DNA of 64,000 nt from an uncultured Roseburia sp. (GCA_947647505.1 CANSKO010000016.1:1-64000); one strand, 5' to 3'; positions 16,219 to 25,404 are shown, numbered from the stretch's first letter. Numbers and translations: made by a program. The notes: a model not told the origin generated them from the letters alone.

Positions 16219-17448
16219 TCAGAAAAAGATCGAAACCTTTGTCCCGACCCCCTCCCTGCTTTCTATTTTCATCTTTCCCTGATGCACAGACGCAATCTGC
16301 TCGCAGAGCGCAAGCCCAAGCCCCATATTCCCGCTTTTTCTGGAGCGTGACGAATCCACGCGGTAAAACGCTTTTCTTACTTTTTCCAGCTCTTCCGGCG
16401 GAATGCCGCAGCCTTCATCCCGCACCCAGAGCGAATCTTTATCCGCTCCCATAAAAATACGGCCGCCTTCTTCCGACGCCATTGCGCTGTTGTTCACCAG
16501 ATTAATCAAAAAGCCCGTCATCAGATCCACGTCCATACGCTTTGTCAGCCCCCGGTATTCCCCCTCCGTCAAAAGCGTCAGATTTTTTTCGCAAAGCCCA
16601 TGCTTTACGCTTTCCTCTACCGCTTCAAACAAAGCTTCCACTGAGCTTTCCACGCACGCAATGCTGCATTCCGGCTCATAAAGCCTCGTCAGCTCCATCA
16701 TTTTTTCTGAAAGGCGTGAAAGCCTCCCGCTCTCCCGATTGATATACAAAAGCGCCCGCTCTTTCTGCTCCTGGGAAAGCCTCACCCCAAGCAGCGTCTC
16801 CGAATAGCCTTTGATGGCCGTCAGCGGCGTTTTTAATTCATGGGACATGCTGCCGATTAACTGCCGCTGCGCTTCATTCACAGCCTGAAGCGGCCTTGTG
16901 ATTTTTTTTATCAGATACGTCAGCAATACCGCCATCCCAAACGACGCAAGCACAGAGATCAGCATTTCCTGCGCGACCAGTAAAAAGCTTTCGTCATAAA
17001 CAGACGTAATGTCCAGCGCATGATACACATAATACATCTGTTTGTTTTTATATTCTGTATAAAAAATAATCAGATGGCGTCCATTTGCCTCCTCCATCGT
17101 GGAAGCAGTCGGATATTCTTCCTTCTCCCAATCCGTTTTTGCCACGTGAAATGTATAGGGACTGCTGTTAAACAGCTCTTCTTCCCCTTTATACAAGGCC
17201 GAATTCTCCTTCATGTTCTGGCGGAAGCAATGCGTCACCAGATAGTCCTTTCCGGAAGCGTCTTCGTCAATCTCCCTCACTTGTCTGGAAAACTTCCGTA
17301 CGGTCTCTTCAAAAGACTTTCCTTCTTTTTCCCGGATCAGTTCGATTTTCTCCTTATGACTGGCGGTAATCACGTAAAAAGAAAAAAGCTGCGCCAATAC
17401 AAACAACAGCATTGACGCAGTAAACGCAATTTTTTTAATCATGTGCAT
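16219..17448 (-). CDS. Membrane sensor histidine kinase
   Basis: A 409-residue kinase with TM1 (about 4-28), an extracytoplasmic sensing region (about 30-155), TM2 (about 160-185), a HisKA domain with the phosphoacceptor SHELKTPLTAIKGY, and HATPase motifs LINLVNNSAM (N box), VRDEGCGIPPEEL (G1) and NMGLGLALCEQI (G2). It overlaps the response regulator gene by ten bases and its start has GGAGG seven bases upstream. The sensing domain is short and unlike Cache domains. It probably reports envelope state or the transporter's substrate to the partner regulator. Confidence 0.88.
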   Translation of the reverse strand: MHMIKKIAFTASMLLFVLAQLFSFYVITASHKEKIELIREKEGKSFEETVRKFSRQVREIDEDASGKDYLVTHCFRQNMKENSALYKGEEELFNSSPYTFHVAKTDWEKEEYPTASTMEEANGRHLIIFYTEYKNKQMYYVYHALDITSVYDESFLLVAQEMLISVLASFGMAVLLTYLIKKITRPLQAVNEAQRQLIGSMSHELKTPLTAIKGYSETLLGVRLSQEQKERALLYINRESGRLSRLSEKMMELTRLYEPECSIACVESSVEALFEAVEESVKHGLCEKNLTLLTEGEYRGLTKRMDVDLMTGFLINLVNNSAMASEEGGRIFMGADKDSLWVRDEGCGIPPEELEKVRKAFYRVDSSRSRKSGNMGLGLALCEQIASVHQGKMKIESREGVGTKVSIFF

Positions 17449-18113
17449 TCCGATGCCTCCATACGGTATCCAACCCGTGGAACTGTGATAATGACGTCAA
17501 AAAAGTCCAGCTTCTTTCGGATATTGGCCACATGCACGTCGATTGTGCGGCTCTCTCCCTCAAAATCCACGCCCCAGAGCATATTTAAAAGCTGATCCCT
17601 CGTCATCACCCTGTTGCGGTATTTCCAGAATGCCATCAGGCAGTCGTATTCCATCGGCTGCATGGAAATATCAACGCCGTCTTTTTGCACAGTCCGTTTT
17701 CTCTCGTTGATCACAACGTCTTTGATATGAATCTCTTCCGGCTCTTCTTTGCAAAAACGCTTTAAAACGTTATCCATGCGCACTAAAAGCTCCAGCATTT
17801 CAAAGGGCTTTACGATATAATCTTCCGCACCGCTTTTGAGCCCTTTGACCTTGCTTGGCAAATCGCCTTTCGCCGTCAGACAGATGACGGGAATCCGATG
17901 CTTTTGCATTTCCTCTAACAGCGCAAAGCCATCCTTGCCCGGCAGCATCATGTCAAGCAGCGCAAGGTCATACGCATCGTCTTCCTGCAAATGACGGCTG
18001 ACCTCCGCTCCGTCCAGAAACGGCGTTGGCGCATACCCCGCAATCTCCAGATTCATGCAGATTAAATCGTTGATCGCAATTTCATCCTCGATCACAAGTA
18101 TTTTTTTCATGGC
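17439..18113 (-). CDS. OmpR-family response regulator
   Basis: The ATG at 18113 is chosen for its GGAGG five bases upstream; an upstream in-frame ATG at 18137 lacks one. The 224-residue product has a receiver domain with acidic pocket IEDE, phosphoacceptor LALLDMMLPGKDG, conserved CLTAKG and KPFEMLEL. A winged-helix effector with DQLLNMLWGVDFEGESRTIDVHVANIRKKL and PRVGYRME follows. It is cotranscribed with the kinase and the ABC genes, so probably regulates them. It begins 24 bases after the hybrid kinase gene ends. Confidence 0.9.
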   Translation of the reverse strand, partial: AMKKILVIEDEIAINDLICMNLEIAGYAPTPFLDGAEVSRHLQEDDAYDLALLDMMLPGKDGFALLEEMQKHRIPVICLTAKGDLPSKVKGLKSGAEDYIVKPFEMLELLVRMDNVLKRFCKEEPEEIHIKDVVINERKRTVQKDGVDISMQPMEYDCLMAFWKYRNRVMTRDQLLNMLWGVDFEGESRTIDVHVANIRKKLDFFDVIITVPRVGYRMEASECT

Positions 18114-18137
18114 AGCCTCCGTATGCCTTCCTCTCAT

Positions 18138-21100
18138 TTAATCCTTTAACATGTAAGTCAGAACCTCCATCAGCTCCGGAACGTCAACCGGCTTGGCGAC
18201 ATGTCCGTCCATCCCGCACTCAAGCGCCTCCTGTTTGTCCTCATCAAAGGCATTGGCCGTCATTGCGATAATCGGAATGTCCGCAAGCGGGCAGTCCTTT
18301 AGGCTTCGAATCTGCTTTGTCGCATCGTATCCATTCAGAATCGGCATCTGAATATCCATCAGAACCAGATCATACTGCCCCGGCTCAGCCGTCCGGATCT
18401 TTTCCACCGCATCCGCTCCGTCGCCCGCCACATCAACGGAAAGGCCCACTTCCTCCAGAATGGCTATCACAATTTCCTGATTCAGTTCATTATCTTCCAC
18501 AAGCAGTATGTTCTTCCCCTCGAAGGAAACTTCTTCGTCTCCCTCCTTCGCCTGTTCCTCTGTATAAGGCGACTCTAAAATTTCCCTCAGCTCAGATAAA
18601 AAGATCGGTTTGGAACAAAACGCTGTCACGCCCGCTTCCCTTGCCTCTTCTTCAATATCCGACCAGTCGTATGCCGTTAATATGATAATGGGCGTTCCTT
18701 CCCCAATGATGCTGCGAATGCGTCTTACGACTTCTATGCCGTTCATATCCGGCATCAGCCAGTCTATAATATAGGCTGCAAACGCATCGTTTTGTTCCTG
18801 CGCAAGCTGAACGCGAAGCACCGCTTCTTTGCCGGAAGTCGTCCAGTCCGGCCGCATGCCAATCGTAAAGAGCATTTTCGTAACGCTGGAGCAGGTGTTA
18901 AAATCATCGTCCACCACAAGCGCGCGCAATCCCTTCAGCTGTGGAATCTCTTCCTGCCGGACCGGACCGGAACAGGTTTTCAGATGCAGCGATATCGTAA
19001 ACGTCGATCCTTTTCCCTCTTCGCTGACAACGGAAATCGTACCGCCCATCATATCCACGATATTTTTGGTGATCGCCATTCCAAGCCCTGTGCCCTGAAT
19101 GCCACTGACCGTGCTGGAGCGTTCGCGTTCAAACGGTTCAAAGACGTGCTTGACAAACTCGCTGCTCATTCCGATTCCGGTGTCTTTCACCTGAAATTCA
19201 TAGGACGCATATCCCTCCGGCACATTTCCCTTCTGCTGAATGCGAACGCTCACAATTCCGCCCGGCTTTGTAAACTTCATGGCGTTGCTTAACAGGTTCA
19301 GCAAAACCTGATTCAGCCTGAGCTTATCGCACATGACGTTTTCATCCACCACATCGGCCGTATCAATGAAAAATTCCAGCTGCCGCGACGTAATGTCCGC
19401 CTGCACAATCGTCTTCAAATCGTGCATCACTTCCGGCAGAGACGTTTCTTTTTCTTCAATCCGCACTTTTCCGCTTTCAATGCGGCTCATATCCAAAACG
19501 TCATTAATCAGGCTGAGCAGATGGTTGCTCGACGTCGTAATCTTGGAAAGGTAGTCCTGCACCTGCTCTTTGTTGTCAATATGCGCAGCCGCCAGCGATG
19601 TGAATCCAATAATGGCATTCATCGGCGTCCGGATATCGTGCGACATGTTATTCAAAAACGTCGTCTTCGACCGGTTGGCATGCTGCGCTTCCGCAAGCGC
19701 ATCCTGCAAATAGCTCTTCTGACGCACAAGCTGCTCTTCCATCTTCTTCTCATCGTCAATGTCTACAAACAATCCGAAAAATGTGATCGGCGTGCCGTCC
19801 TCACGTCTGGAAAGCCGGCCGGCCGCATGAAACCATCTCCATCCGGCATGCCTGGTCAAAAGACGATATTCCACATCATACGATTTCTGTCCCGTATAAT
19901 CCCGCACCGTATCCCAAAATTCCCCCAGCGCCCGCTCTTCGTCTTCCTTATGCAGAAGATCAGACCAGGATTCCATCTTATCCGGAAAATCTTCTTCGCT
20001 CTCATAACCAAGCATGGATCGGAACACATCGCTCCAGGAGCACGATACGACAGATGCGTTCTTATCAAAATCCACGCTCCAGCGACCGGATCCCATCGCC
20101 GCATGAATCGTATCCATCGCCGTCTTTTCCCGTTCAATCTGCTCATAGGCAATCCGCATCCGCTTCCCGTCCTCTTTTTCCTTCTCCAGAAGAATCCTGG
20201 CGTTTTTTCTGGACTGATAAATCAGAGCTACGAACACGAGAAACATGACGATTACCGTAACAGCAATCTGAATAATGCTGCGGCGCATCATGCCGGAGCT
20301 GATCGAGCTGATCTGTCCTCTGAGCACATTGTCCCTGACAAGAATGGCCATCATCCATTCCGTCCCCTCGATCGGAATATAACAGACGTCCTCCCGCGTC
20401 CCCTGATACGTAAACGATATCTGTCCCGACTGGCCGTTTTCAAAATCCCGCTTCATCATTTCACAGTCCTGTCTGTCTTCGGGACTCGAATCCACAATCG
20501 CGGACAAAAGGTTGCTTCCCGCTTTGAAATTGCCAAAATCATTATTCGTCAGACACTCGCCGCTGCGATAATACAGATTACAGTACGTCTCGTTGTAACT
20601 GGTCTGCAGCGTCAGGGAACTTAACATTTCCTCAATATTAATCTGAATAAAGCAGGTCTTAATCCGCAGATTCTGAAAAAACACATCTTCCACAGGCGCC
20701 GCCAGAATAACTCTCTTTTTCGCTCCATATAGATTCGACGTATAAATCAGAGGCTTTTTCAGATCTTCAGAAAGAAACTCATATCTTCTGTGACCTGAGA
20801 CCGTAGTATGATCCGTATATACCATGCCGTTTTCATCCGCCAGCGCAAATTTATCTACCCCATACAGCTTCCTGGCCTTTCCAAGAAAGCTGCGCAGCGT
20901 CTCCTGCGACTGCAAATCCCCATCTTCCAGCACGCCGACCGCATTCTCCATATATGTAAAATAATTCTTTAATTCTTCCGAAACGACCTGCGCTCTTCGT
21001 CCGGCCAGCTCTTCCATATAAAATTCGCTGACCCGGCTTACCGCCTGTTCCGTTCCGACTCTTGCGCTGCTTAGCACCCAGATCGTCGTAATCAGCAAAA

Positions 21101-21176
21101 TTGCAGCTATCAGAATTCCGCCCCATGTTACAAAGGCAATTGTCTGTTTTTTATTCGTTTCATTCTTTTGAACCAT
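18138..21176 (-). CDS. Hybrid sensor histidine kinase with two receiver domains
   Basis: About 1012 residues from the ATG at 21176, chosen for GGAG at seven bases; an upstream ATG at 21203 has no ribosome site. Order: TM1 (about 14-36), a large extracellular Cache-like domain (about 40-290), TM2 (about 300-320), a PAS domain with LTRHAGWRWFHAAGRLSRR, HisKA with NNMSHDIRTPMNAIIGF, HATPase with LNLLSNAMKF and GTGLGMAIT, REC1 with phosphoacceptor IIDWLMPDMNG, and REC2 with LVLMDIQMPILNG. There is no HPt and no output domain, so phosphate must pass to another protein. It directly precedes the second two-component pair. The first receiver starts VVDDDFN, the second VEDNELN. Confidence 0.88.
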   Translation of the reverse strand: MVQKNETNKKQTIAFVTWGGILIAAILLITTIWVLSSARVGTEQAVSRVSEFYMEELAGRRAQVVSEELKNYFTYMENAVGVLEDGDLQSQETLRSFLGKARKLYGVDKFALADENGMVYTDHTTVSGHRRYEFLSEDLKKPLIYTSNLYGAKKRVILAAPVEDVFFQNLRIKTCFIQINIEEMLSSLTLQTSYNETYCNLYYRSGECLTNNDFGNFKAGSNLLSAIVDSSPEDRQDCEMMKRDFENGQSGQISFTYQGTREDVCYIPIEGTEWMMAILVRDNVLRGQISSISSGMMRRSIIQIAVTVIVMFLVFVALIYQSRKNARILLEKEKEDGKRMRIAYEQIEREKTAMDTIHAAMGSGRWSVDFDKNASVVSCSWSDVFRSMLGYESEEDFPDKMESWSDLLHKEDEERALGEFWDTVRDYTGQKSYDVEYRLLTRHAGWRWFHAAGRLSRREDGTPITFFGLFVDIDDEKKMEEQLVRQKSYLQDALAEAQHANRSKTTFLNNMSHDIRTPMNAIIGFTSLAAAHIDNKEQVQDYLSKITTSSNHLLSLINDVLDMSRIESGKVRIEEKETSLPEVMHDLKTIVQADITSRQLEFFIDTADVVDENVMCDKLRLNQVLLNLLSNAMKFTKPGGIVSVRIQQKGNVPEGYASYEFQVKDTGIGMSSEFVKHVFEPFERERSSTVSGIQGTGLGMAITKNIVDMMGGTISVVSEEGKGSTFTISLHLKTCSGPVRQEEIPQLKGLRALVVDDDFNTCSSVTKMLFTIGMRPDWTTSGKEAVLRVQLAQEQNDAFAAYIIDWLMPDMNGIEVVRRIRSIIGEGTPIIILTAYDWSDIEEEAREAGVTAFCSKPIFLSELREILESPYTEEQAKEGDEEVSFEGKNILLVEDNELNQEIVIAILEEVGLSVDVAGDGADAVEKIRTAEPGQYDLVLMDIQMPILNGYDATKQIRSLKDCPLADIPIIAMTANAFDEDKQEALECGMDGHVAKPVDVPELMEVLTYMLKD

Positions 21177-21211
21177 ATTCCTTCTCCGCTGTCTTTTATC
21201 CATTCAATCAC

Positions 21212-21238
21212 ATGTTATAATCTATTCTATTATAACAT
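21212..21238. promoter_or_regulatory. 27-bp inverted repeat overlapping TATAAT boxes, upstream of the hybrid kinase
   Basis: ATGTTATAAT and ATTATAACAT are perfect 10-base arms around a 7-base centre. Each arm contains a TATAAT-like hexamer, one per strand. It lies 36 bases upstream of the chosen kinase start, between divergent genes. The minus-strand TATAAT at 21234-21229 could serve the kinase gene; its -35 would be a weak TAGAGT. A repressor site over a promoter is plausible. Confidence 0.5.
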
Positions 21239-21282
21239 ATGTCATGAAAAAACTCTACGGCTAACAGAAGAAATTATCTTTC

Positions 21283-21311
21283 TTGTGTTTTCCTGTTTTG
21301 CATGTTACTAT
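21283..21311 (+). promoter_or_regulatory. Promoter of the CoA-transferase gene
   Basis: TTGTGT (21283-21288) and TACTAT (21306-21311), with a 17-base spacer and a TG one base before the -10, lie about 38 bases upstream of the start codon. Confidence 0.6.
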
Positions 21312-21349
21312 TAAGAAAATGCATTACAATATTTCGCAGGAGGTAAGGT

Positions 21350-22690
21350 ATGGATTATTCAAAAGAATATGCACAAAAACTCGTCTCAGCAGATGAAGCG
21401 GTCAAAGTCATTCAATCTGGCGACTGGGTGGATTACGGCTGGTGCAACGCCACCGTCGATGCACTGGATAAAGCCCTTGCAAAACGAACCGACGAACTGA
21501 CAAATGTCAATCTGCGGGGCGGCATTCTCTTAAAAATGCCCGCCGTTTTTGAGCGGGAGGACGCGGGTGAACACTTCACATGGAATTCCTGGCATATGTC
21601 CGGCATTGAACGCAAATTAATTGCCCGCGGCTGCGCTTACTATGCGCCCATCCGCTACTCGGAGCTGCCGCGCTATTACCGCGAATCCACCACGCCCGAT
21701 CAGGTCGCCATGTTCCAGGTGACGCCGATGGACAAACACGGCTATTTCAATTTCGGACCGAACGCGTCCCATATGATGGCGGTCTGCGAAACTGCCGGAA
21801 AAATCATCGTAGAAGTCAACAAAAATATGCCCCGCTGTCTTGGCGGCTTTGAAAACGGCGTCCATATCAGTCAGGTGGACGCTATTGTAGAAGGCGAGCA
21901 TCCGCCGATTGCGGAAATGGGCGCAGGCGGCGCGCCTACCGACGTAGATATCGCCGTTGCCAAACTGATTGTAGAAGAAATCCCGGACGGCGCCTGCTTA
22001 CAGCTTGGCATCGGCGGGATGCCCAATACCGTAGGCTCCATGATCGCTGAATCTGATTTAAAAGATCTTGGCGTACATACGGAAATGTACGTAGACGCTT
22101 TTGTAGACATTGCAAAAGCCGGAAAGATCAACGGTTCCAGAAAAAATATTGACCGTTTCCGTCAGACATTCGCATTTGGCTGCGGCACAAAGAAAATGTA
22201 TGATTACATCGACGACAACCCGGAGCTTTTAAGCGCCCCCGTCAGCTATACAAACGACATTCGCTCCATTTCCGCGCTGGATCATTTTATTTCCATCAAC
22301 AACGCCGTCGATCTGGACCTGTTTGGACAGATCAACGCAGAATCCGCCGGAACAAAGCATATCAGTGGCGCGGGCGGACAGCTCGATTTCGTGCTTGGCG
22401 CCTACCTGTCCAACGGCGGCAAGAGCTTCATTTGCTGCTCTTCCTCCTTTCAGACGAAAGACGGACAGCTGAAATCCCGCATTGTGCCCACCTTATCCAC
22501 CGGCTCCATCGTAACGGATACGCGCGCCAATACGCATTTTGTCGTAACGGAATATGGCAAGGTCAACTTAAAGGGCCTCTCCGCATGGCAGCGCGCCGAA
22601 GCGCTGATCTCCATTGCGCATCCCGATTTTCGGGACGAACTGATCCGGGACGCGGAGAAACTGAACATCTGGCGCAGAAGCAACAAATAA
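21350..22690 (+). CDS. Butyryl-CoA:acetate CoA-transferase-type enzyme
   Basis: A 446-residue class I CoA-transferase of the 4-hydroxybutyrate/butyryl-CoA group. It starts [19 protein letters not shown], and conserved runs such as [38 protein letters not shown] and [16 protein letters not shown] match the But enzymes of gut butyrate producers closely. The HTEM glutamate (about residue 245) sits where the 4-hydroxybutyrate CoA-transferase catalytic Glu lies, by eye. It would swap CoA between butyryl-CoA and acetate in the last step of butyrate formation; propionyl- or 4-hydroxybutyryl-CoA substrates cannot be excluded. Start has AGGAGG upstream. Monocistronic, with its own terminator. Confidence 0.85.
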   Translation: MDYSKEYAQKLVSADEAVKVIQSGDWVDYGWCNATVDALDKALAKRTDELTNVNLRGGILLKMPAVFEREDAGEHFTWNSWHMSGIERKLIARGCAYYAPIRYSELPRYYRESTTPDQVAMFQVTPMDKHGYFNFGPNASHMMAVCETAGKIIVEVNKNMPRCLGGFENGVHISQVDAIVEGEHPPIAEMGAGGAPTDVDIAVAKLIVEEIPDGACLQLGIGGMPNTVGSMIAESDLKDLGVHTEMYVDAFVDIAKAGKINGSRKNIDRFRQTFAFGCGTKKMYDYIDDNPELLSAPVSYTNDIRSISALDHFISINNAVDLDLFGQINAESAGTKHISGAGGQLDFVLGAYLSNGGKSFICCSSSFQTKDGQLKSRIVPTLSTGSIVTDTRANTHFVVTEYGKVNLKGLSAWQRAEALISIAHPDFRDELIRDAEKLNIWRRSNK

Positions 22691-22708
22691 TCCGCTGATC
22701 CCCTGTCA

Positions 22709-22737
22709 CGGCAGAGCAAAAACGCTCTGCCGTTTTT
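22709..22737 (+). terminator. Terminator of the CoA-transferase gene
   Basis: CGGCAGAGC / GCTCTGCCG, a perfect nine-base stem with a six-base loop, followed by TTTTT, 18 bases after the stop. Confidence 0.92.
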
Positions 22738-22761
22738 CTTTCAAAAAAATCTGCTTTTGCC

Positions 22762-22788
22762 TGAAACTTTTTTAAGCTCCCTCCTGTC
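22762..22788 (+). promoter_or_regulatory. ECF-type promoter, probably autoregulatory, of sigV-rsiV
   Basis: TGAAAC (22762-22767) is 17 bases upstream of TGTC (22785-22788). This has the AAC...CGTC pattern of ECF sigma promoters in Firmicutes with one mismatch in the -10. It lies about 38 bases before the sigma gene's TTG start. Confidence 0.6.
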
Positions 22789-22826
22789 TAATAAACAGAA
22801 CCGCAAAAATAAGGAGGCGAAACAAC

Positions 22827-23360
22827 TTGGGACGAATACCATGGAGAAAAACAAAAGAAAAAACAGTGGAGCGCCTGCTGCTGGCGAATTACAATCAGTA
22901 TTTCCGACTTGCCAGAAGCTACGTACATAACGACGACGATGCAGGCGACATTGTGCAGAACGCAGCGTATAAGGCCATCAAAAACAGCGGCAGCTTAAAG
23001 CAGGAAGCCTACGCCGCCACCTGGCTTTACCGCATTGTGATCAATGAGATTTTTACATTCCTCAGACAGAGGAAAACGGAGCCTTTTGATCTGGCCGAAC
23101 AGGCGCAGACCGAAGACGCCTATGAAGACGTCGATTTAAAACGCGCGCTTGCATCTCTGCCCGATGAAGACCGCATGATTGTGGAGCTGAAATATTTTGA
23201 AGATCTGAAGCTGGAAGAAATTGCGGCCATTCTCGAATTAAACGTCAGCACCGTCAAGAGCCGCCTCTACCGCTGTCTGAAAAAGCTCCGCCTTATGCTG
23301 GAAGAGGACTGGATGTATGCGGAGGAAGCCATGCAAAACGCCGCCGGGCAAATATCATAA
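22827..23360 (+). CDS. sigV: ECF RNA polymerase sigma factor, SigV type
   Basis: A 177-residue sigma-70 family ECF factor. The start is a TTG at 22827 with AAGGAGG nine bases upstream; the nearby ATG at 22841 is in another frame. Region 2 (about 17-85) includes YVHNDDDAGDIVQNAAYKA and WLYRIVINEIFTFLR; region 4 (about 115-165) includes LKYFEDLKLEEIAAIL and STVKSRLYRCLKKLR. The gene ends 13 bases before a downstream RsiV-like anti-sigma gene, which gives the SigV assignment. SigV in relatives responds to lysozyme and turns on peptidoglycan modification. The adjacent promoter has an ECF-like sequence. Confidence 0.85.
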   Translation: MGRIPWRKTKEKTVERLLLANYNQYFRLARSYVHNDDDAGDIVQNAAYKAIKNSGSLKQEAYAATWLYRIVINEIFTFLRQRKTEPFDLAEQAQTEDAYEDVDLKRALASLPDEDRMIVELKYFEDLKLEEIAAILELNVSTVKSRLYRCLKKLRLMLEEDWMYAEEAMQNAAGQIS

Positions 23361-23373
23361 CAGGAGGGAACCC

Positions 23374-24294
23374 ATGAGCAGCAGAGAAGAAAAATGGAAC
23401 GAAATCAGGCAGGAATATCATGCGCACAGCATGTCGAAAGAGCAGGTGAATCATATGAAGAAAAAAATCCGTCAGGCAAAAAAGGAAAACCGGCACATCG
23501 TTCGAACGATTGCATCCGTCGCGGCAGCCGCGGCAGTCGCCCTTGCCATACTGCCAAATGCATCCGGCAGCATCGCATATGCCATGAGCCGCATTCCCAT
23601 CCTTTCCAAGTGGGTGGAAGTCGTGACATTACGGGATTATCAGTATGAAAGCGATCGCAACAACGCCAACATTAAAGTTCCGGAAATTGTTCCTCAGATT
23701 CCGGAAGAAGAGGCAGACAGTACAGAAGCGCGCGCCAACGCACAGCAGAAGATCCAAAAATCCGCAGAAGAAATCAATGCGGAAATCAAAACGATCACCG
23801 ATCAGCTGATTGCAGAATTTCAGGAATATGCAAGCGATCAGGAGGGTTATCAAAACGTGCAGACGTCATCGGAAGTCCTTGCAACCACGGATCAGTACTT
23901 TACACTGAAATTAAACTGCTATCAGGCTTCCGGAAGCGGCGCGGAATGGAATTATTATTACACGATCGACCTTGCGACCGGCGAGCGTCTGCAATTAAAA
24001 GACCTTTTTACAAAGGGAAGCGATTACATAACGCCCATCAGCGAAAATATCAAGCAACAGATGAAAACGCAGATGGAAGAAGATGAAAACGTATTCTACT
24101 GGGTGGACTACGAAGACGTCCCGGAATGGAACTTTGAAGCCATCACCGACGAAACGCAGTTTTACTTAAATGACAGGGGAGAAGTCGTTATCTGCTTTAA
24201 TGAAGGAGACGTCGCGCCAATGTATATGGGATGCGTCACGTTTACCATTCCAAATGAAGCGCTTGCATCCAGACGCAAACAGGATACGCCATAA
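23374..24294 (+). CDS. rsiV: RsiV-like anti-sigma factor
   Basis: 306 residues from the ATG at 23374, which has AGGAGG seven bases upstream. A cytoplasmic N-terminus (1-40) should bind the sigma factor, then one TM segment (about 43-60, IVRTIASVAAAAAVALAI), then an extracellular domain of DUF4163/DUF3298 type, ending with YLNDRGEVVICFNEGDVAP and the strand GCVTFTIP. In B. subtilis RsiV this domain binds lysozyme and is then cleaved, releasing SigV. A coiled-coil stretch (about 115-155, rich in Q, E and K) separates the TM from the folded domain. The family call is from domain recall. Confidence 0.85.
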   Translation: MSSREEKWNEIRQEYHAHSMSKEQVNHMKKKIRQAKKENRHIVRTIASVAAAAAVALAILPNASGSIAYAMSRIPILSKWVEVVTLRDYQYESDRNNANIKVPEIVPQIPEEEADSTEARANAQQKIQKSAEEINAEIKTITDQLIAEFQEYASDQEGYQNVQTSSEVLATTDQYFTLKLNCYQASGSGAEWNYYYTIDLATGERLQLKDLFTKGSDYITPISENIKQQMKTQMEEDENVFYWVDYEDVPEWNFEAITDETQFYLNDRGEVVICFNEGDVAPMYMGCVTFTIPNEALASRRKQDTP

Positions 24295-24307
24295 GCTCAC
24301 GCTGCAA

Positions 24308-24332
24308 ACGGCCTTCTTCCGGAAAAGGCCGT
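24308..24332. terminator. Hairpin between convergent rsiV and the SseB-like gene
   Basis: ACGGCCTT and AAGGCCGT form a perfect eight-base stem around a loop that itself contains TTCCGGAA. There is no T run on either side, so it may be a weak or factor-assisted bidirectional terminator. Confidence 0.45.
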
Positions 24333-24383
24333 CGCATACAGGATGAAAACATCACAGATGCGGCGGCCCCTTTTATAAAAAAC

Positions 24384-25334
24384 TCAATTCATTTCTTTTT
24401 TTTCGTTTTCCAATATGTCCATAATTCTCTGGATTTCTGCGCCTTCCACCGGCGCTTCTCCATATTCCCTGTGCTTTCCATCTTCGCCTACGCCGCAGAG
24501 ATTCTGTTCGTCTTTGCCTTTGCCGCGTTCAATGGTAAAGTAATGCACCGCATTGTCCTTTGGATTCTGCGTAATGTAAACCCGATAGCACAATTGCGCC
24601 GCTTCTTTGATCGGCGGCAGATCCAGACGCACCAAAAGCAGCTCTTCGGATATATTCAACGGCATAACGGAAAAGCTTTCTTTCTCAAACGGATACAGCT
24701 CGCTCTTCTCATAAGCTCCTCTGTATATCTCATCCACAATGTCTTCCTTCTCGTCGCACAGCCGCTGTACAAACGCTCCCTTCTCCTGAAACAGCCGCTG
24801 TGGAAGATCATGAAATTCCGCTTTCTGCCGCATCATAATCTGATACTGCTGCGGCGTCACTTTCCTCTGCTGCGGCGCTTTGGGCGCGCTTTCTTCTTTT
24901 TGAATCTCTTCTAAAAGAGCCCTGCGAAAGATCAGATTGTCCGTAAACGGATTTAACGACAATCCAAGCGTCTCCAGACGCTCGTCCAGCGCAAACTTTA
25001 CACAGGCCGGAAATGGGAGGTTCATCAAAAGATCAAACCGCGGCTCTTTCGGAATCTGCTCCTGTGACGAATACACCGGAAAGAACTTTTCTCCTTTCTG
25101 GTTGTTTAAAATCGCCGGCATCGGAGCCGCTCCCTTTGGCAGATTGATCTGCTGTCCCGGATTCTCCTTTACCTTCTGTTTAATTTCATTGATCTCCGGC
25201 GTATCCGGCAGCATGGCCGGTATCAAAAACACCGTTTTTTTCATCTGATGGATCAGGGCTTTTAAATTTTCCTGCGCAGTATCTTCCTTATAAATCTGAA
25301 TCAGCTGCTCTGTTTTTTTTGATTCGTTATTCAT
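24384..25334 (-). CDS. SseB-domain protein
   Basis: A 316-residue cytoplasmic protein. Residues about 10-145 match the SseB N-terminal domain: LKALIHQMKKTVFLIPA, ILNNQKGEKFFPVYSS and LSLNPFTDNLIFRR are typical strands. The segment from about 150 is a charged linker (EESAPKAPQQRKVTPQQY) leading to a second alpha/beta domain with LYPFEKESFSVMPLNISEELLLVRLDL. SseB modulates serine sensitivity in E. coli but its chemistry is unknown. It stands alone, convergent with rsiV, with its own promoter and GGAG five bases before the ATG. Confidence 0.75.
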   Translation of the reverse strand: MNNESKKTEQLIQIYKEDTAQENLKALIHQMKKTVFLIPAMLPDTPEINEIKQKVKENPGQQINLPKGAAPMPAILNNQKGEKFFPVYSSQEQIPKEPRFDLLMNLPFPACVKFALDERLETLGLSLNPFTDNLIFRRALLEEIQKEESAPKAPQQRKVTPQQYQIMMRQKAEFHDLPQRLFQEKGAFVQRLCDEKEDIVDEIYRGAYEKSELYPFEKESFSVMPLNISEELLLVRLDLPPIKEAAQLCYRVYITQNPKDNAVHYFTIERGKGKDEQNLCGVGEDGKHREYGEAPVEGAEIQRIMDILENEKKEMN

Positions 25335-25404
25335 AGCTTCTCCATTATCTTTCTGTTTTTATTGCGAAATGCCGCATCGCTTCCTCTGACATCTCACGCA
25401 GTCT

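Noticed and set aside
19422-20624. 400-codon plus-strand open frame
   Set aside because: Antisense to the hybrid kinase and explained by its codon bias.
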